A stretch of 64,000 nucleotides of DNA from Novosphingobium guangzhouense (GCF_002896965.1 NZ_LYMM01000073.1:1-64000); one strand, 5' to 3'. Counted from the stretch's first letter, positions 26,008-34,910 are shown. Made by a program: numbers and translations. Notes: generated by a model not told the origin, from the letters alone.

Positions 26008-26693
26008 TCTGCCGCTTCTGCGAATTCGGTGGCGAAGCGCTTGCGCGCTGCCAGAGCGACCGGGAGGTCACGATCTTCACGCAGGGGCACGAATTCGCCG
26101 CTGTCGCCATCAAGGCCCAGCACCTGACCGGCGTGAATGTCGACCATCCAGCCGTGCAGCGTCATCTCACCCTTGGCGATCGCCGCCGCGACGGAGGGGT
26201 GCGTGCGCAGGTGGCTGATCTGCGCGATGATGTTCTCCAGCGTGATCGCGCGGACGCGCTCCTTGCCGTCGAGGTCCGAATGGCAGCTGCTGACGATGTT
26301 CTCGGCCGCGGCGCCGTGCTTGAGCCAGGCGGCGACGTTCGGCATCGTTTCAAGGCCGGTGGGGTCCGACAGCGCCTTCATCGCGCCGCAGTCCGAATGG
26401 CCGCAAACGATGATGTCACGCACGCCCAGCGCCATCACGGCGTATTCGACGGTGGAGGTGACGCCGCCGTTCTGCGTTGCATAGGGAGGCACGATGTTGC
26501 CGGCGTTACGGCAGACGAACAGGTCGCCGGGCTCTGCCTGCATGATCTGTTCGGGAACGATGCGCGAATCGGCGCACGAGATCATCAGCGCCTTGGGCGA
26601 CTGACCATGCGTGGTCAGCTTGCCGAAAAGCTCGCTGGCGGCGGGGAAAAGGGTCTTCTCGAAGTTGAAGACGCGACCGATGAGTTCGTTCAT
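26004..26693 (-). CDS. Beta-class carbonic anhydrase
   Basis: A 229-aa zinc enzyme interconverting CO2 and bicarbonate. Ligands are Cys40 in SCADSR (with Asp42 and Arg44), His99 and Cys102 in CGHSDCGA. It is co-transcribed and overlapping with the SulP transporter, so imported or locally made bicarbonate could feed carboxylases. AAGGTG lies upstream of the ATG at 26693. It lies 140 bp downstream of the histidine kinase gene on the same strand. Confidence 0.96.
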   Translation of the reverse strand: MNELIGRVFNFEKTLFPAASELFGKLTTHGQSPKALMISCADSRIVPEQIMQAEPGDLFVCRNAGNIVPPYATQNGGVTSTVEYAVMALGVRDIIVCGHSDCGAMKALSDPTGLETMPNVAAWLKHGAAAENIVSSCHSDLDGKERVRAITLENIIAQISHLRTHPSVAAAIAKGEMTLHGWMVDIHAGQVLGLDGDSGEFVPLREDRDLPVALAARKRFATEFAEAAE

Positions 26694-26832
26694 GTGAACA
26701 CCTTTCTGTTTTTCCTCGGCCGTCAGTGCTCGCACTGCGGCTCACATTGGAAAAATTAGGTGTCGTCGTTGTCGCTCTGTGTGCGCCTGCGTTACGAAAG
26801 TTTGCTGCCCCGCAGCACATCCGACGCCGTTT

Positions 26833-28158
26833 TCAGTCCATCCCCAGAGGCAGGCGGATGGTTGCGCGCAGGCCGCCTTCGGGCCGATTGCGCAAATCCA
26901 GCGTGCCGTTTTCCATGCGCACCGCCTTGCGCACGATCGGCAGACCAAGGCCCATTCCCGCAGTATCGCGCGCCCGCGCCGTGTCGAGGCGGACGAAAGG
27001 CTGGAGTGCATCGGTGATGCGATCGTCCGGGATGCCCGGCCCATCGTCATCGACGATAATCTCTACCCCGCCGCCATCACGCCGCACGCTGACACGGGCA
27101 TTGCCCCCGTAATGGAGTGCATTTTCGATCAGGTTGGAAAGCGCGCGCCGGATCGCGACCGGACGCACCTTCACTTCAAGGTTGGCGACACCGGAATAAG
27201 TGGCGTTGGCGCCATGATCGGCCGCAGTGTCGACAAGCGTTTCGGCCATGACCGCAATGTCGATACGCTCCGCCGGGATCGATCGCCCGTCACTGTCGAC
27301 ATAAGCCTGAATCGAATCGAGCAGCATGCGCATCTCGTCGATGTCGTGATTCAGGCCGTCGCGCACTTCGGGATCGACGCTTTCGTCGTCCAGCCGCAGG
27401 CGCATCCGGGCCAGCGGCGTCTTCAGATCATGACCGATCGCCAGCATCGTTTGGGTACGATCGACCAGCGACTGATGGATCCGCTCCTGCATTTCATTGA
27501 GGGCGCGGATGAGTTCGCGCAGTTCGTCCGGCCCGCGTTCAGGCACCGGACGCGGCGGACCGGAGCCGAGATGGCGGGTCGCCCCGATCAGCGTGCGCAA
27601 CGGCTTGAGCGTGGTGCGCACCAGGACCCAGGCCAGTGCGAAAAGCAGCAGCGTAGGCAAGACCAGCCCGGCGATACGCCCCAGCGTCAGCTTCCAGGCG
27701 GCATTGGCGTGAGTGTGGAAACGGACAAGGCTGTTGTCTGAAAGCCGGATGGAACCGCCGATATTGCCCTTGCCCGGCATCTGCTGAAGATGAAGCTCAA
27801 GGTCGGCCATGGCCAGTTCGGGCTGGAGGGCGACGACCTGCTCACGCAAGTTGGTCAGGCCCAGAGAGCCCCGCCGCCGAGCACCCGGCGCGTACCAGTG
27901 CAACTGGAAACGGTCGGTGCTGAGGACATGCGCGATCTGGTCACGCTCATCCGCGCCGGCGTGTTCGAGCGTGCGGCGCGCCAGCACCAGGTTTTCCGCG
28001 ATCCGTTCGGCATCGTCACGCCGCAGCATGAAGGAATCGACGCGTTCGAACAGGAAGGAGTTCGCTACGAAGTCGATGACCACGACCACGAGCAAAACGG
28101 CAAGCAGCCGTTCGGGCAGGCCCATCCGCCTGAACAGGGCGACGAGCCTGCCTGCCAT
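26833..28158 (-). CDS. Sensor histidine kinase (EnvZ-like)
   Basis: A 441-aa membrane histidine kinase. Membrane segments lie near residues 17-37 and 160-185, with a periplasmic sensor of about 120 residues between, then HAMP. The dimerisation box is AIGHDLKTPLARMR (phospho-His), the N-box NLIENALHYG, with DDDGPGIP and GMGLGLPIV in the ATPase lobe. The start overlaps the stop of the response regulator by one base. Signal unknown. Confidence 0.95.
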   Translation of the reverse strand: MAGRLVALFRRMGLPERLLAVLLVVVVIDFVANSFLFERVDSFMLRRDDAERIAENLVLARRTLEHAGADERDQIAHVLSTDRFQLHWYAPGARRRGSLGLTNLREQVVALQPELAMADLELHLQQMPGKGNIGGSIRLSDNSLVRFHTHANAAWKLTLGRIAGLVLPTLLLFALAWVLVRTTLKPLRTLIGATRHLGSGPPRPVPERGPDELRELIRALNEMQERIHQSLVDRTQTMLAIGHDLKTPLARMRLRLDDESVDPEVRDGLNHDIDEMRMLLDSIQAYVDSDGRSIPAERIDIAVMAETLVDTAADHGANATYSGVANLEVKVRPVAIRRALSNLIENALHYGGNARVSVRRDGGGVEIIVDDDGPGIPDDRITDALQPFVRLDTARARDTAGMGLGLPIVRKAVRMENGTLDLRNRPEGGLRATIRLPLGMD

Positions 28159-28886
28159 CAGCTGCGGATCACTTCAGCCTTGAACATGTAGCCGACGCCG
28201 CGAACGGTGACGATCGGCGAATCGGCGCCTTCGGCCTGAAGCTTGCGGCGCAGGCGGCTGACCAGCACGTCGATCGAACGGTCCGAACTGTCCCCGATCC
28301 GCGAACGGGACAATTCCATCAGGCGTTCACGACCAAGGACGCGCTGCGGGTAACCCAGGAACGTGGACAGCAGATCGAATTCGGCGCCGGTCAGGTCCAC
28401 GATCGCGCCGCTGGGCGAACGCAGTTCGCGGCGCGCCATCGACACTTCCCAGCCATCGAAGCGGATCGAATCGGCGGCGCGCATCTCGGGAACCGGCTCG
28501 CTCGTCGAATCGAGGCCGCCGCCGCGCCGCAGGACCGCGCTGACGCGGGCCGCCAGTTCGCGGGTGCTGAACGGCTTGGCGAGATAATCGTCCGCACCCA
28601 GTTCAAGACCCAGCACGCGGTCCTCTTCGCTGCCGCGCGCACTGACGAAGATGATCGGCACATCGCTTTCGCGGCGCAGACGGCGGAACAGGTCGAAACC
28701 GCTGGTGCCCGGAAGCATGATGTCCAGCACGACAAGGTTCACCGTCGCTTCGCGCAGGGTCACCCACATTTCCGCACCAGTGGCGGCGGTGAGCACGTTG
28801 AAGCCGCTCTGGCGCAAGGCCCGCGCGGTCAGGGTGCGCAGTGCGCCGTCGTCCTCGACGAGAAGAATGGTGGGAGGAGTTGTCAT
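28158..28886 (-). CDS. OmpR-family response regulator
   Basis: A 242-aa receiver plus winged-helix DNA-binding protein. The receiver is complete: acidic pair VEDDG, phospho-Asp in VVLDIMLPGTSG, Thr/Ser region IFVSARG and Lys in YLAKPFS. The C-terminal domain has RRELRSPSG..DLTGAEFDLL and the RSIDVLVSRLRRKL recognition region. It is partner to the overlapping EnvZ-like kinase. Two ATGs are possible (28886 and 28925); 28886 begins directly at the conserved receiver and is preceded by AAGAGA. Confidence 0.95.
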   Translation of the reverse strand: MTTPPTILLVEDDGALRTLTARALRQSGFNVLTAATGAEMWVTLREATVNLVVLDIMLPGTSGFDLFRRLRRESDVPIIFVSARGSEEDRVLGLELGADDYLAKPFSTRELAARVSAVLRRGGGLDSTSEPVPEMRAADSIRFDGWEVSMARRELRSPSGAIVDLTGAEFDLLSTFLGYPQRVLGRERLMELSRSRIGDSSDRSIDVLVSRLRRKLQAEGADSPIVTVRGVGYMFKAEVIRS

Positions 28887-29049
28887 CGTCTCTTGCGGCA
28901 GTCTGTAGCGGGGGGCGACCGTCATCGTGGTGATTGTCTCTGCTGTCTATAGGCGACCGGCGCGGTCACGCAAACCGCGCCGGTCGCAAAATGTCCTGTC
29001 ACCATCCTTCGCCCCGAAAACCGGGGCCGTAAGCATGTGACGGGCGCGA

Positions 29050-29319
29050 TCAGTCCTTGGCTACCGCCTTGGCCACCGGCGCATCGGCCACGGCCAGCAC
29101 AGGACGTTCCGCCTGCTCTGCCTGAACGATGGCGTGACGGCATGCCCGCCCCTTGGTGGGATCGGGGTGGCAGACCGTGGGAGCCGATGCCTTGCCCTGT
29201 CCACGCACGGCGACCGCCGGATGGCCCTTGGATGCAGCGACGCTATCTCCGGCATAGGCAAGCGGCGACGATACAGGTGCGGATAAGGAAACGAGAGCGA
29301 TAAGAGCGGCGGAAATCAT
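29050..29319 (-). CDS. Small secreted protein, unknown
   Basis: An 89-aa predicted exported protein with a signal peptide of about 22 residues (cleavage after AYA). The mature part contains a Cys pair (HPDPTKGRACRH) and an Ala/Val-rich tail AVADAPVAKAVAKD. No family recognised. The ATG at 29319 has only a weak GGAC upstream. It lies upstream of the response regulator on the same strand, separated by 164 bp. Confidence 0.55.
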   Translation of the reverse strand: MISAALIALVSLSAPVSSPLAYAGDSVAASKGHPAVAVRGQGKASAPTVCHPDPTKGRACRHAIVQAEQAERPVLAVADAPVAKAVAKD

Positions 29320-29572
29320 AGGGTTTGTCCAATCTGGTAATACGTTGACACCAGATTGGGAGGAATGTGTTTCGCGCTCCGGGCCGCGGCGTGACGAAAC
29401 ATTTCCCATTCAAGCTTCACCTCAGGCGATGCTCGTTCATACAATTGCGCACAAACGTGAATGGATTCTGCCAGACCTGCTTCGATCCGGTTCAGAAGGT
29501 GATGGCTATACCAAACTTCACACGGGGACAACGGCTTCCTTGATCCGCCACCCCGAACAAGGAGTTGAAGCC

Positions 29573-29950
29573 ATGACCATATTCAAGAAGACCGCTCTTG
29601 CAGCCGGCCTTGCCGCAACGGCTCTTGCCACCACCACGCCCGCAATGGCGCGCGACTGGAACCGTGGCAACGACAACACCGCCGCCATCGCCATCGGCGC
29701 GGGCATTCTGGGCCTTGCCGTGGGCGCGATCGCAGCATCGTCCAGCCGCGACAACGACCGTTATTACCACGACGGACGTTACGACGGCAGCTACTACGGT
29801 TCGAGCTGGTCCTACCGCGATGGCTACTACTGGAACCGCGACGGCCGCCGCTTCTCTCGCTCGGAGTACGAACGCTACAACCGCGACCACCGCGACGACC
29901 AGCGCAGGGGCTACTACGGCGACCGTAGCGACTGGCGCCGCGGTTACTGA
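29573..29950 (+). CDS. Secreted Arg/Asp/Tyr-rich protein, copy 1
   Basis: A 125-aa exported protein. A signal peptide ends at AMARD, followed by NDNTAAIAIGAGILGLAVGAIA, a glycine-zipper-like hydrophobic stretch, and then a tail rich in Tyr, Arg, Asp and Gly (DRYYHDGRYDGSYYG and similar). AAGGAG lies nine bases upstream of the ATG. It is clearly a paralogue of the next gene (same NTAAIAIGAG or DTAAIAIGAG block). Function unknown; an envelope-associated role is likely from the architecture. Confidence 0.8.
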   Translation: MTIFKKTALAAGLAATALATTTPAMARDWNRGNDNTAAIAIGAGILGLAVGAIAASSSRDNDRYYHDGRYDGSYYGSSWSYRDGYYWNRDGRRFSRSEYERYNRDHRDDQRRGYYGDRSDWRRGY

Positions 29951-30007
29951 TCACGGATTAGACCAGCCACCGACGGGGTCGGATACCTCCTCCGTCCGCC
30001 CCCCGCG

Positions 30008-30040
30008 AGACGCCCGGCCCTCCCCCTTGGCCGGGCGTCT
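30008..30040 (+). terminator. Rho-independent terminator after copy 1
   Basis: A perfect 12-bp stem (30008-30019 with 30029-30040) followed by TTTCTT, 58 bases after the stop. Confidence 0.9.
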
Positions 30041-30190
30041 TTCTTATGCGTCAGCCAAACGGTTCGCCGCATGCCTGATACATCTCGCGACAAGTTCAGA
30101 CCCGGTTCAGTCCGCTCCCGCCATCACGTGATCAACGTGCCCACCGCAACCGCCGTTACTCGGTTGGCCCGGAAAGGGAGACGCCAAGTC

Positions 30191-30685
30191 ATGAATACCA
30201 AGTTGAAGTCATTCGGGAAAAAGCTGGCACTGGGGGCTGCGCTTGCCGCATCCGTGCTGGCGACCACATCGCCCGCCCAGGCGCGTGATCGCTATTACGG
30301 TCGCGGTGACGATACCGCCGCCATCGCCATCGGTGCGGGCGTGATCGGCCTGGCGCTTGGCGCTGCAATCGCAGACCGCGATGACCGGCGCTATTACGAT
30401 CGCGGGTACTGGGGATCGCGCCGCTATGTCACCGTGCGCGATCGCCCCGGCTATTATTATTACTATGCCGGCTCGCCTAACCGCTATTACCGCGATCGGT
30501 ATTACGACCGATACTATCAGCCCTGGCATCGGGACCGCTGGCGTGATCGCGGCAATCGCTGGGACCGTGGACGGGACTGGCGCGATAATCGCTATTACGA
30601 CCGCCGTGACCGCCGTTGGGATCGCCGCGACGACCGCCGCTGGGACCGTCATGATCGGCGCGACCGCCGCGACTGGCGCCGCTGA
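30191..30685 (+). CDS. Secreted Arg/Asp/Tyr-rich protein, copy 2
   Basis: A 164-aa paralogue of the preceding gene: signal peptide to QARDR, glycine-zipper-like block DDTAAIAIGAGVIGLALGAAIA, then a tail built almost entirely of Arg, Asp, Tyr and Trp, ending in repeats such as DRRDRRWDRRDDRRWDR. The mature tail carries interspersed positive and negative charge. GGGAG lies ten bases before the ATG. Its own terminator shows that the pair are separate transcription units. Confidence 0.8.
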   Translation: MNTKLKSFGKKLALGAALAASVLATTSPAQARDRYYGRGDDTAAIAIGAGVIGLALGAAIADRDDRRYYDRGYWGSRRYVTVRDRPGYYYYYAGSPNRYYRDRYYDRYYQPWHRDRWRDRGNRWDRGRDWRDNRYYDRRDRRWDRRDDRRWDRHDRRDRRDWRR

Positions 30686-30709
30686 GGGCTTTCACGGACA
30701 AAACAGGAA

Positions 30710-30741
30710 GATCGGCGGGCGTTTCAAAACGCTCGCCGATC
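30710..30741 (+). terminator. Rho-independent terminator after copy 2
   Basis: A 15-bp stem (30710-30724 with 30727-30741, one G-T pair) followed by TTGCTTTT, 24 bases after the stop. Confidence 0.9.
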
Positions 30742-30844
30742 TTGCTTTTGCCGGCCTGTCCGACGCCGGTTTGAAGCCCATCGGGGATGCAAGCGGATCC
30801 ACCCCTCGCCAAGCGCAGTCGGTACGGCTATGGGGCCCTCCATC

Positions 30845-31996
30845 ATGGACACCGCAGACCTGCGCATCGCCCTGTTCTCGGGCAACTATAACTACGTCCG
30901 CGACGGTGCCAATCAGGCCCTGAACCGTCTTGTTGGCTATCTTTTGCGGCAGGGCGCGCAAGTGCGGGTCTATGCGCCCACCGTGGCGAAGCCGGCATTC
31001 GAGCCTACCGGCGACCTCATCGGGGTTCGTTCCTTCGCTATTCCCGGTCGCCCGGAATATCGCTTCCCGTTCTCCATTTCGGGTAAGGCGCGGCGCGATC
31101 TTGCTGAATTCAAACCCAATGTCGTGCATGTATCGTCGCCCGATCCGGTGGGCCATCAGGCCGTAACCTGGGCGCGCAGCCGTAGCCTTCCGGTGCTGGC
31201 TTCAGTGCACACACGGTTCGAAACGTACCTGCGCTACTACAACATGGCCTGGGGCGAGCCGGTCATCGAAGCGATCCTGCGCCGGTTCTACCGCCGCTGC
31301 AACGCGCTTGTCGCGCCTTCGGAAAGCATGGCGCAGCTGCTTCGCGAACAGCGGATGAACTACGACGTCTCGATCTGGTCGCGCGGGGTGGATCACGAGA
31401 TGTTCAATCCGGGCCGCCGCGACCTTGAATGGCGTCGCAGCCACGGTATCGCGGACGATGAAGTGGCAATCGGCTTTCTGGGCCGGCTCGTCATGGAAAA
31501 AGGCCTCGATGTGTTCTCCGACACTGTCGATGAGCTGCGCCGCAAGGGCGTGGCCCACAAGGTGATGGTCGTCGGTCATGGGCCAGCGCGCGAATGGTTT
31601 GAAGAACGCCTGCCGGGCGCTGCTTTCGTCGGCTTCCAGGGTGGCGCCGACCTTGGCCGCGCCGTGGCCTCGATGGACGTGCTGTTCAACCCGTCCGTGA
31701 CCGAGACCTTCGGCAATGTCACGCTTGAGGCGATGGCTTGCGGACTGCCCGTTGTCGCTGCGGCGGCAACCGGCAGCCAAAGCCTTGTCGACGAGCGCGT
31801 GTCCGGCCGTCTGATCCCGCCCGGCGCCGTTCACCAGTTCGCAGAGGCTCTGAAGAGCTACGCCGAGGATGCCGACCTGCGCCGCGCCCATGGCCAGGCC
31901 GGGGTCGCCCGCGCCGCCGAATTCAGCTGGGACCGGATCAATCAGGCGGTCGCCGATACATACGTGCGCCTCATCCGCCAGAAAGCGCGCGCCTGA
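30845..31996 (+). CDS. GT4-family glycosyltransferase
   Basis: A 383-aa GT-B glycosyltransferase. Visible motifs are DGANQALNRL near the N-terminus, VHVSSPDPVGHQA, SRGVDHEMFNP, GFLGRLVMEKGLD and the C-terminal nucleotide-sugar site SVTETFGNVTLEAMACGLPVV (E-x7-E). It resembles the alpha-mannosyl/glucosyl transferases that glycosylate diacylglycerol or phosphatidylinositol, and is distantly like the Agt-like enzyme at 60.0 kb. Its acceptor cannot be told from the sequence. The start ATG at 30845 avoids five extra residues with no better signal. Flanked by terminators, so monocistronic. Confidence 0.9.
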   Translation: MDTADLRIALFSGNYNYVRDGANQALNRLVGYLLRQGAQVRVYAPTVAKPAFEPTGDLIGVRSFAIPGRPEYRFPFSISGKARRDLAEFKPNVVHVSSPDPVGHQAVTWARSRSLPVLASVHTRFETYLRYYNMAWGEPVIEAILRRFYRRCNALVAPSESMAQLLREQRMNYDVSIWSRGVDHEMFNPGRRDLEWRRSHGIADDEVAIGFLGRLVMEKGLDVFSDTVDELRRKGVAHKVMVVGHGPAREWFEERLPGAAFVGFQGGADLGRAVASMDVLFNPSVTETFGNVTLEAMACGLPVVAAAATGSQSLVDERVSGRLIPPGAVHQFAEALKSYAEDADLRRAHGQAGVARAAEFSWDRINQAVADTYVRLIRQKARA

Positions 31997-32010
31997 GTAG
32001 ACGAAAGAAC

Positions 32011-32040
32011 AAGGCGCGGCGGTGTCCCCCGCCGCGCCTT
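32011..32040 (+). terminator. Stem-loop after the glycosyltransferase gene
   Basis: A perfect 12-bp stem AAGGCGCGGCGG (32011-32022) with CCGCCGCGCCTT (32029-32040), 15 bases after the stop. No long T-run follows. Confidence 0.75.
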
Positions 32041-32123
32041 GCGCTTCTCCCCTTCCTCGGCTCTGCGCAAGGGGCCAGCCGACCCTTGCGCTCGTTCTCC
32101 CTGTGTCTTCTCTTTTTATTCCG

Positions 32124-32471
32124 TCATGCGATCTTGCGCTGCAAACGGACCAGCGCCCGGTCGATCTCGGCACGGGCATCGTCCCCGATCTCTCCACTCA
32201 CGACCCGATAGACGATCCGCCCGTTCTCCAGCGAATAGGCCACCGTCGCCATGCCGTCGTTGAAACTGGCAAGGTAGAGCGCCGGCTTGCGCTGGATTAG
32301 GGCGAGATCGTCCGCTCGGGGAACCAGAGTGTCGCGCATGTAGTACGCACCGGTCATGGCGCCGGCTTCCACCGACGTTTCGGCGGCATGGCCCGTATCG
32401 GCCAGCGCCATAGCCGTTAGTGCTGCCGACAGAACAAACCCTGCCTGCAGAGCTGTGAGGAATCGCTTCAT
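32124..32471 (-). CDS. Small secreted protein, unknown
   Basis: A 115-aa predicted exported protein. A signal peptide of about 30 residues ends near GHAA; the mature part contains DDLALIQRKPALYLASFNDGMATVAYSLENGRIVYRV and a helical charged C-terminus. A strong AAGGAG precedes the ATG at 32471. No family recognised. It is convergent with the glycosyltransferase gene. Confidence 0.75.
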   Translation of the reverse strand: MKRFLTALQAGFVLSAALTAMALADTGHAAETSVEAGAMTGAYYMRDTLVPRADDLALIQRKPALYLASFNDGMATVAYSLENGRIVYRVVSGEIGDDARAEIDRALVRLQRKIA

Positions 32472-32786
32472 GACGAAACTGCTCCTTGGCATCCTCTATC
32501 GGTGCGGCACCGTCTTCGCGGACCGTCATCTCGTATGCACAAGGCGTATCATGCACGATCGCTTCCACAAAACGAACAATCCTCAATTAGCTTAGGATTA
32601 CTGCGCTTTTGCGGTGCACAATGCCGGGGCGGCGTCCGCCAGCAAGACGGCCCTGCCCCGCCCGCGCGGCATTTCCCGGCGCAGCATCGCCCCGGCGAAT
32701 TACAAAGCACGGGCATCGGAACCATCGCGCGAGGTCGGCGTTGCTGCCTGCGCCACCTTCGGGCGCTGCCAGCCAGGGAAACTCAC
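32472..32786. other. Divergent intergenic region upstream of osmC
   Basis: 315 bp without a convincing gene. A 6-bp inverted repeat AATCCT (32578-32583) and AGGATT (32594-32599) with a 10-base AT-rich spacer could be an operator for either flanking gene. It does not match the OhrR operator I know (TACAATT-AATTGTA). Confidence 0.4.
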
Positions 32787-33215
32787 ATGACCACCAATAC
32801 CGCTTCCGCCCGCTATGTCGGTCTCGGCAAGGACGGCAAGGGATCCATCACCACCCGTTCGGGCGTACTGTCCGAGCAGCCCTACGGTTTCGGCACCCGG
32901 TTTGAAGGGCAGCCCGGCACCAATCCCGAAGAACTGATCGCCGCTGCCCATGCGGCCTGCTTTACCATGGCGACCAGCTTTGCGCTGGCCCGTGCCGGCC
33001 ACGCGGAAGGCACGCTCGACACGCAATGCACCGTGACGCTCGACAAGGACGGTGACGGCTTTTCCGTTACGAAGTCAGCGCTGACCCTCACCGCCTCGAT
33101 CCCCGGCATCACGCCCGAGGATTTCGCTGCCATCGCCGATGAAGCGAAGGCCGGCTGCCCGATCTCCAAGCTGCTCAACTGCGAAATCACGCTGGAAAAG
33201 TCGCTCGGCGACTAA
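32787..33215 (+). CDS. osmC: OsmC-family peroxiredoxin
   Basis: A 142-aa thiol peroxidase of the OsmC/Ohr superfamily that reduces organic hydroperoxides. The two active cysteines are Cys58 (HAACFTMA) and Cys124 (KAGCPISK), with TNPEELIAAAHAACF as the family signature. Length and spacing favour OsmC over Ohr. AGGGAA lies upstream of the ATG. The stop overlaps that of the convergent lipoprotein gene by four bases (CTAA, 33212-33215). Confidence 0.93.
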   Translation: MTTNTASARYVGLGKDGKGSITTRSGVLSEQPYGFGTRFEGQPGTNPEELIAAAHAACFTMATSFALARAGHAEGTLDTQCTVTLDKDGDGFSVTKSALTLTASIPGITPEDFAAIADEAKAGCPISKLLNCEITLEKSLGD

Positions 33216-33703
33216 CCGCCTCCTCCCGTGCGAGGGTTGCGGTCTGTCCAGCCGCAACCTTTGCGCGCCTGTTCCCCCATCTTCAGCGTGACCGTGAACG
33301 GGTAGCGGGCATCAGACATGCCATCGCTGCAGGCCGCAGGCGTTACCGCAAGCGTCGCCGAACCGGCGGACAACTCGCCGCTGAAAGAAACCCCGCCGCG
33401 CCCGGCAAAGCGGCTGACCGGCACGGTTTCCCCCTGCGGATTGTCAGGGGTAGTATATGTCAGGCGCCCATCGGCCACCTGCCCTCCCCAGAACGGCTCT
33501 GTTCCAACGAAGTGCACGCTTTCGGACGCGTCTATCCCGTCCCACGGGCGATGGTCTGCGGGATCGCCCGGCAAGCCGTCCGAGGCGGAATGGCATGCTG
33601 CAACTGCGAAATATATAAGAGCTGCGCAGATGCCGGAGGACTTCCCTCCGACTCGCAGTTGCGCGTTACGCGTCGCGCGATCGCAGGACTTCTCAAGCGT
33701 CAT
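33212..33703 (-). CDS. COG3650-type lipoprotein
   Basis: A 163-aa predicted lipoprotein. A long, basic N-terminus leads to a hydrophobic segment and the lipobox FAVAACHS. The body has VHFVGTEPFWGG, SFSGELSAG and ACSDGMSDARYPFTVTL followed by GCGW, the pattern I associate with COG3650 envelope proteins, some of which sit beside MliC/META-type domains. Biochemical function unknown. GGAGAG precedes the ATG at 33703. Confidence 0.75.
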   Translation of the reverse strand: MTLEKSCDRATRNAQLRVGGKSSGICAALIYFAVAACHSASDGLPGDPADHRPWDGIDASESVHFVGTEPFWGGQVADGRLTYTTPDNPQGETVPVSRFAGRGGVSFSGELSAGSATLAVTPAACSDGMSDARYPFTVTLKMGEQARKGCGWTDRNPRTGGGG

Positions 33704-33961
33704 CGATTCTCTCCGAGGGGTCTGATTCGGCCGTTTTCCTGACGAAAACGGGATTAATTTGCAGTCATGCATATTTTCCTCCGCCAACGCCGATCGTCCA
33801 TTTGCTTAAAAATCAGGCACATTCATCGACGGTTGCGTAACTTGCAACAGGTGGTTCGCCTATTGAAATTGCACTCCCGTTCAACATCCGCTTTTGCTGC
33901 ATCGCACAAGATAAATGTCGCCCGAGGCGATCCAGCCTCGTCAGAATCTAAGGATTTTGCC

Positions 33962-34234
33962 ATGTTCAAGACTGTTCTCGCCTCTGCCGCCGTTGCTCTC
34001 CTTGCCGTGCCCGCCGTCGCTCAGGCCGACGACAGCCGCGAATTCTCGCACGAGGGCGTCAACTACTCCTACACCACGGCCCAGAAGGGCAAGGTTACCG
34101 TGATCGACGGCGCGACTTCGGCCGGCGTTCCCTTCCGCCTCTACGTCAAGGGCGGCCGCGTGACCGGCACCTATAACAGCCGCTACGTGTCGTTCACCAC
34201 CGCCGAAGCCGCCAAGCTGCACCTCGGCGAGTAA
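33962..34234 (+). CDS. Small secreted protein, unknown
   Basis: A 90-aa exported protein: signal peptide of 22 residues (cleavage after AQA), mature part DDSREFSHEGVNYSYTTAQKGKVTVIDG with short predicted beta-strands and the ending AEAAKLHLGE. Related small proteins are common in sphingomonads, but I know of no function. AAGGA lies nine bases before the ATG. The 258 bp upstream are AT-rich for this genome and should hold the promoter. A strong terminator follows. Confidence 0.8.
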   Translation: MFKTVLASAAVALLAVPAVAQADDSREFSHEGVNYSYTTAQKGKVTVIDGATSAGVPFRLYVKGGRVTGTYNSRYVSFTTAEAAKLHLGE

Positions 34235-34327
34235 TCGGCGCTACCGATCGGGCATACTGATCGCGCGCTCGCGCTTCCCCGGGCATCCTCCTCTCCCAAC
34301 GCCCGGATAGCCGCTGAGCGCCGAACC

Positions 34328-34360
34328 AGGCGCCGTCCCCCACAGCGCGGGACGGCGCCT
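34328..34360 (+). terminator. Rho-independent terminator
   Basis: A perfect 12-bp stem (34328-34339 with 34349-34360) followed by TTTTTCTTT, ending the transcript of the 90-aa secreted protein gene. Confidence 0.93.
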
Positions 34361-34436
34361 TTTTCTTTGCGTTCAGCAGGCCGACAGTTGCGGCAAGGTA
34401 TCACCAACCCATGCTAGACAGCCATGGCCCGCACCG

Positions 34437-34910
34437 ATGAATGGAGCCAAGTTAGCCCTGTTGCTTGTGATCGGCGGTATTGCCGGTGCGGCCTTTGCGG
34501 CACTGACGACCGGCGCGCTTCCCAAATTCGCTGATCCCGCCGCGAATCGCAGCGTGGTGTACGAAGCCCCGCCTGCCCAGCGTTCGTGGCTGGACGAAGG
34601 GCTCTCTGCCCTCAATTCGCCTGCATGGCCTTTCGGACGCGGCGCTCACGAAGAGGTACCGCCGCCTGAACCGCCGCAGGATTATGCACCTTACGGCTAC
34701 GGCCCACCGGACGATTACGATGACGATGCGTGGGAGCAGCGGCAGTACGGCAACCACGCCCCGTACCAGAGCGAGGACTATGCATCCTCCGCCAGCGCCG
34801 CTGATTCGCAGCCGCTCCCGGCCCTGCCTCGCGCCGATGCGGCAGATGATGCCGCAGCGCGCGCGGCCGACGCCGCGCAGGACGTGATTTCAGCCGAAAG
34901 CGCGCCTTAA
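34437..34910 (+). CDS. Membrane-anchored Pro/Asp/Tyr-rich protein, unknown
   Basis: A 157-aa protein with one N-terminal hydrophobic segment (residues 4-25) and a low-complexity extracytoplasmic region: PPPEPPQDYAPYGYGPPDDYDDD and an Ala/Asp-rich C-terminal helix. No enzyme motifs. The stop overlaps that of the convergent phasin-like gene (TTAA, 34907-34910). Weak ribosome-binding site; the frame is supported by consistent GC-rich third positions. Confidence 0.65.
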   Translation: MNGAKLALLLVIGGIAGAAFAALTTGALPKFADPAANRSVVYEAPPAQRSWLDEGLSALNSPAWPFGRGAHEEVPPPEPPQDYAPYGYGPPDDYDDDAWEQRQYGNHAPYQSEDYASSASAADSQPLPALPRADAADDAAARAADAAQDVISAESAP

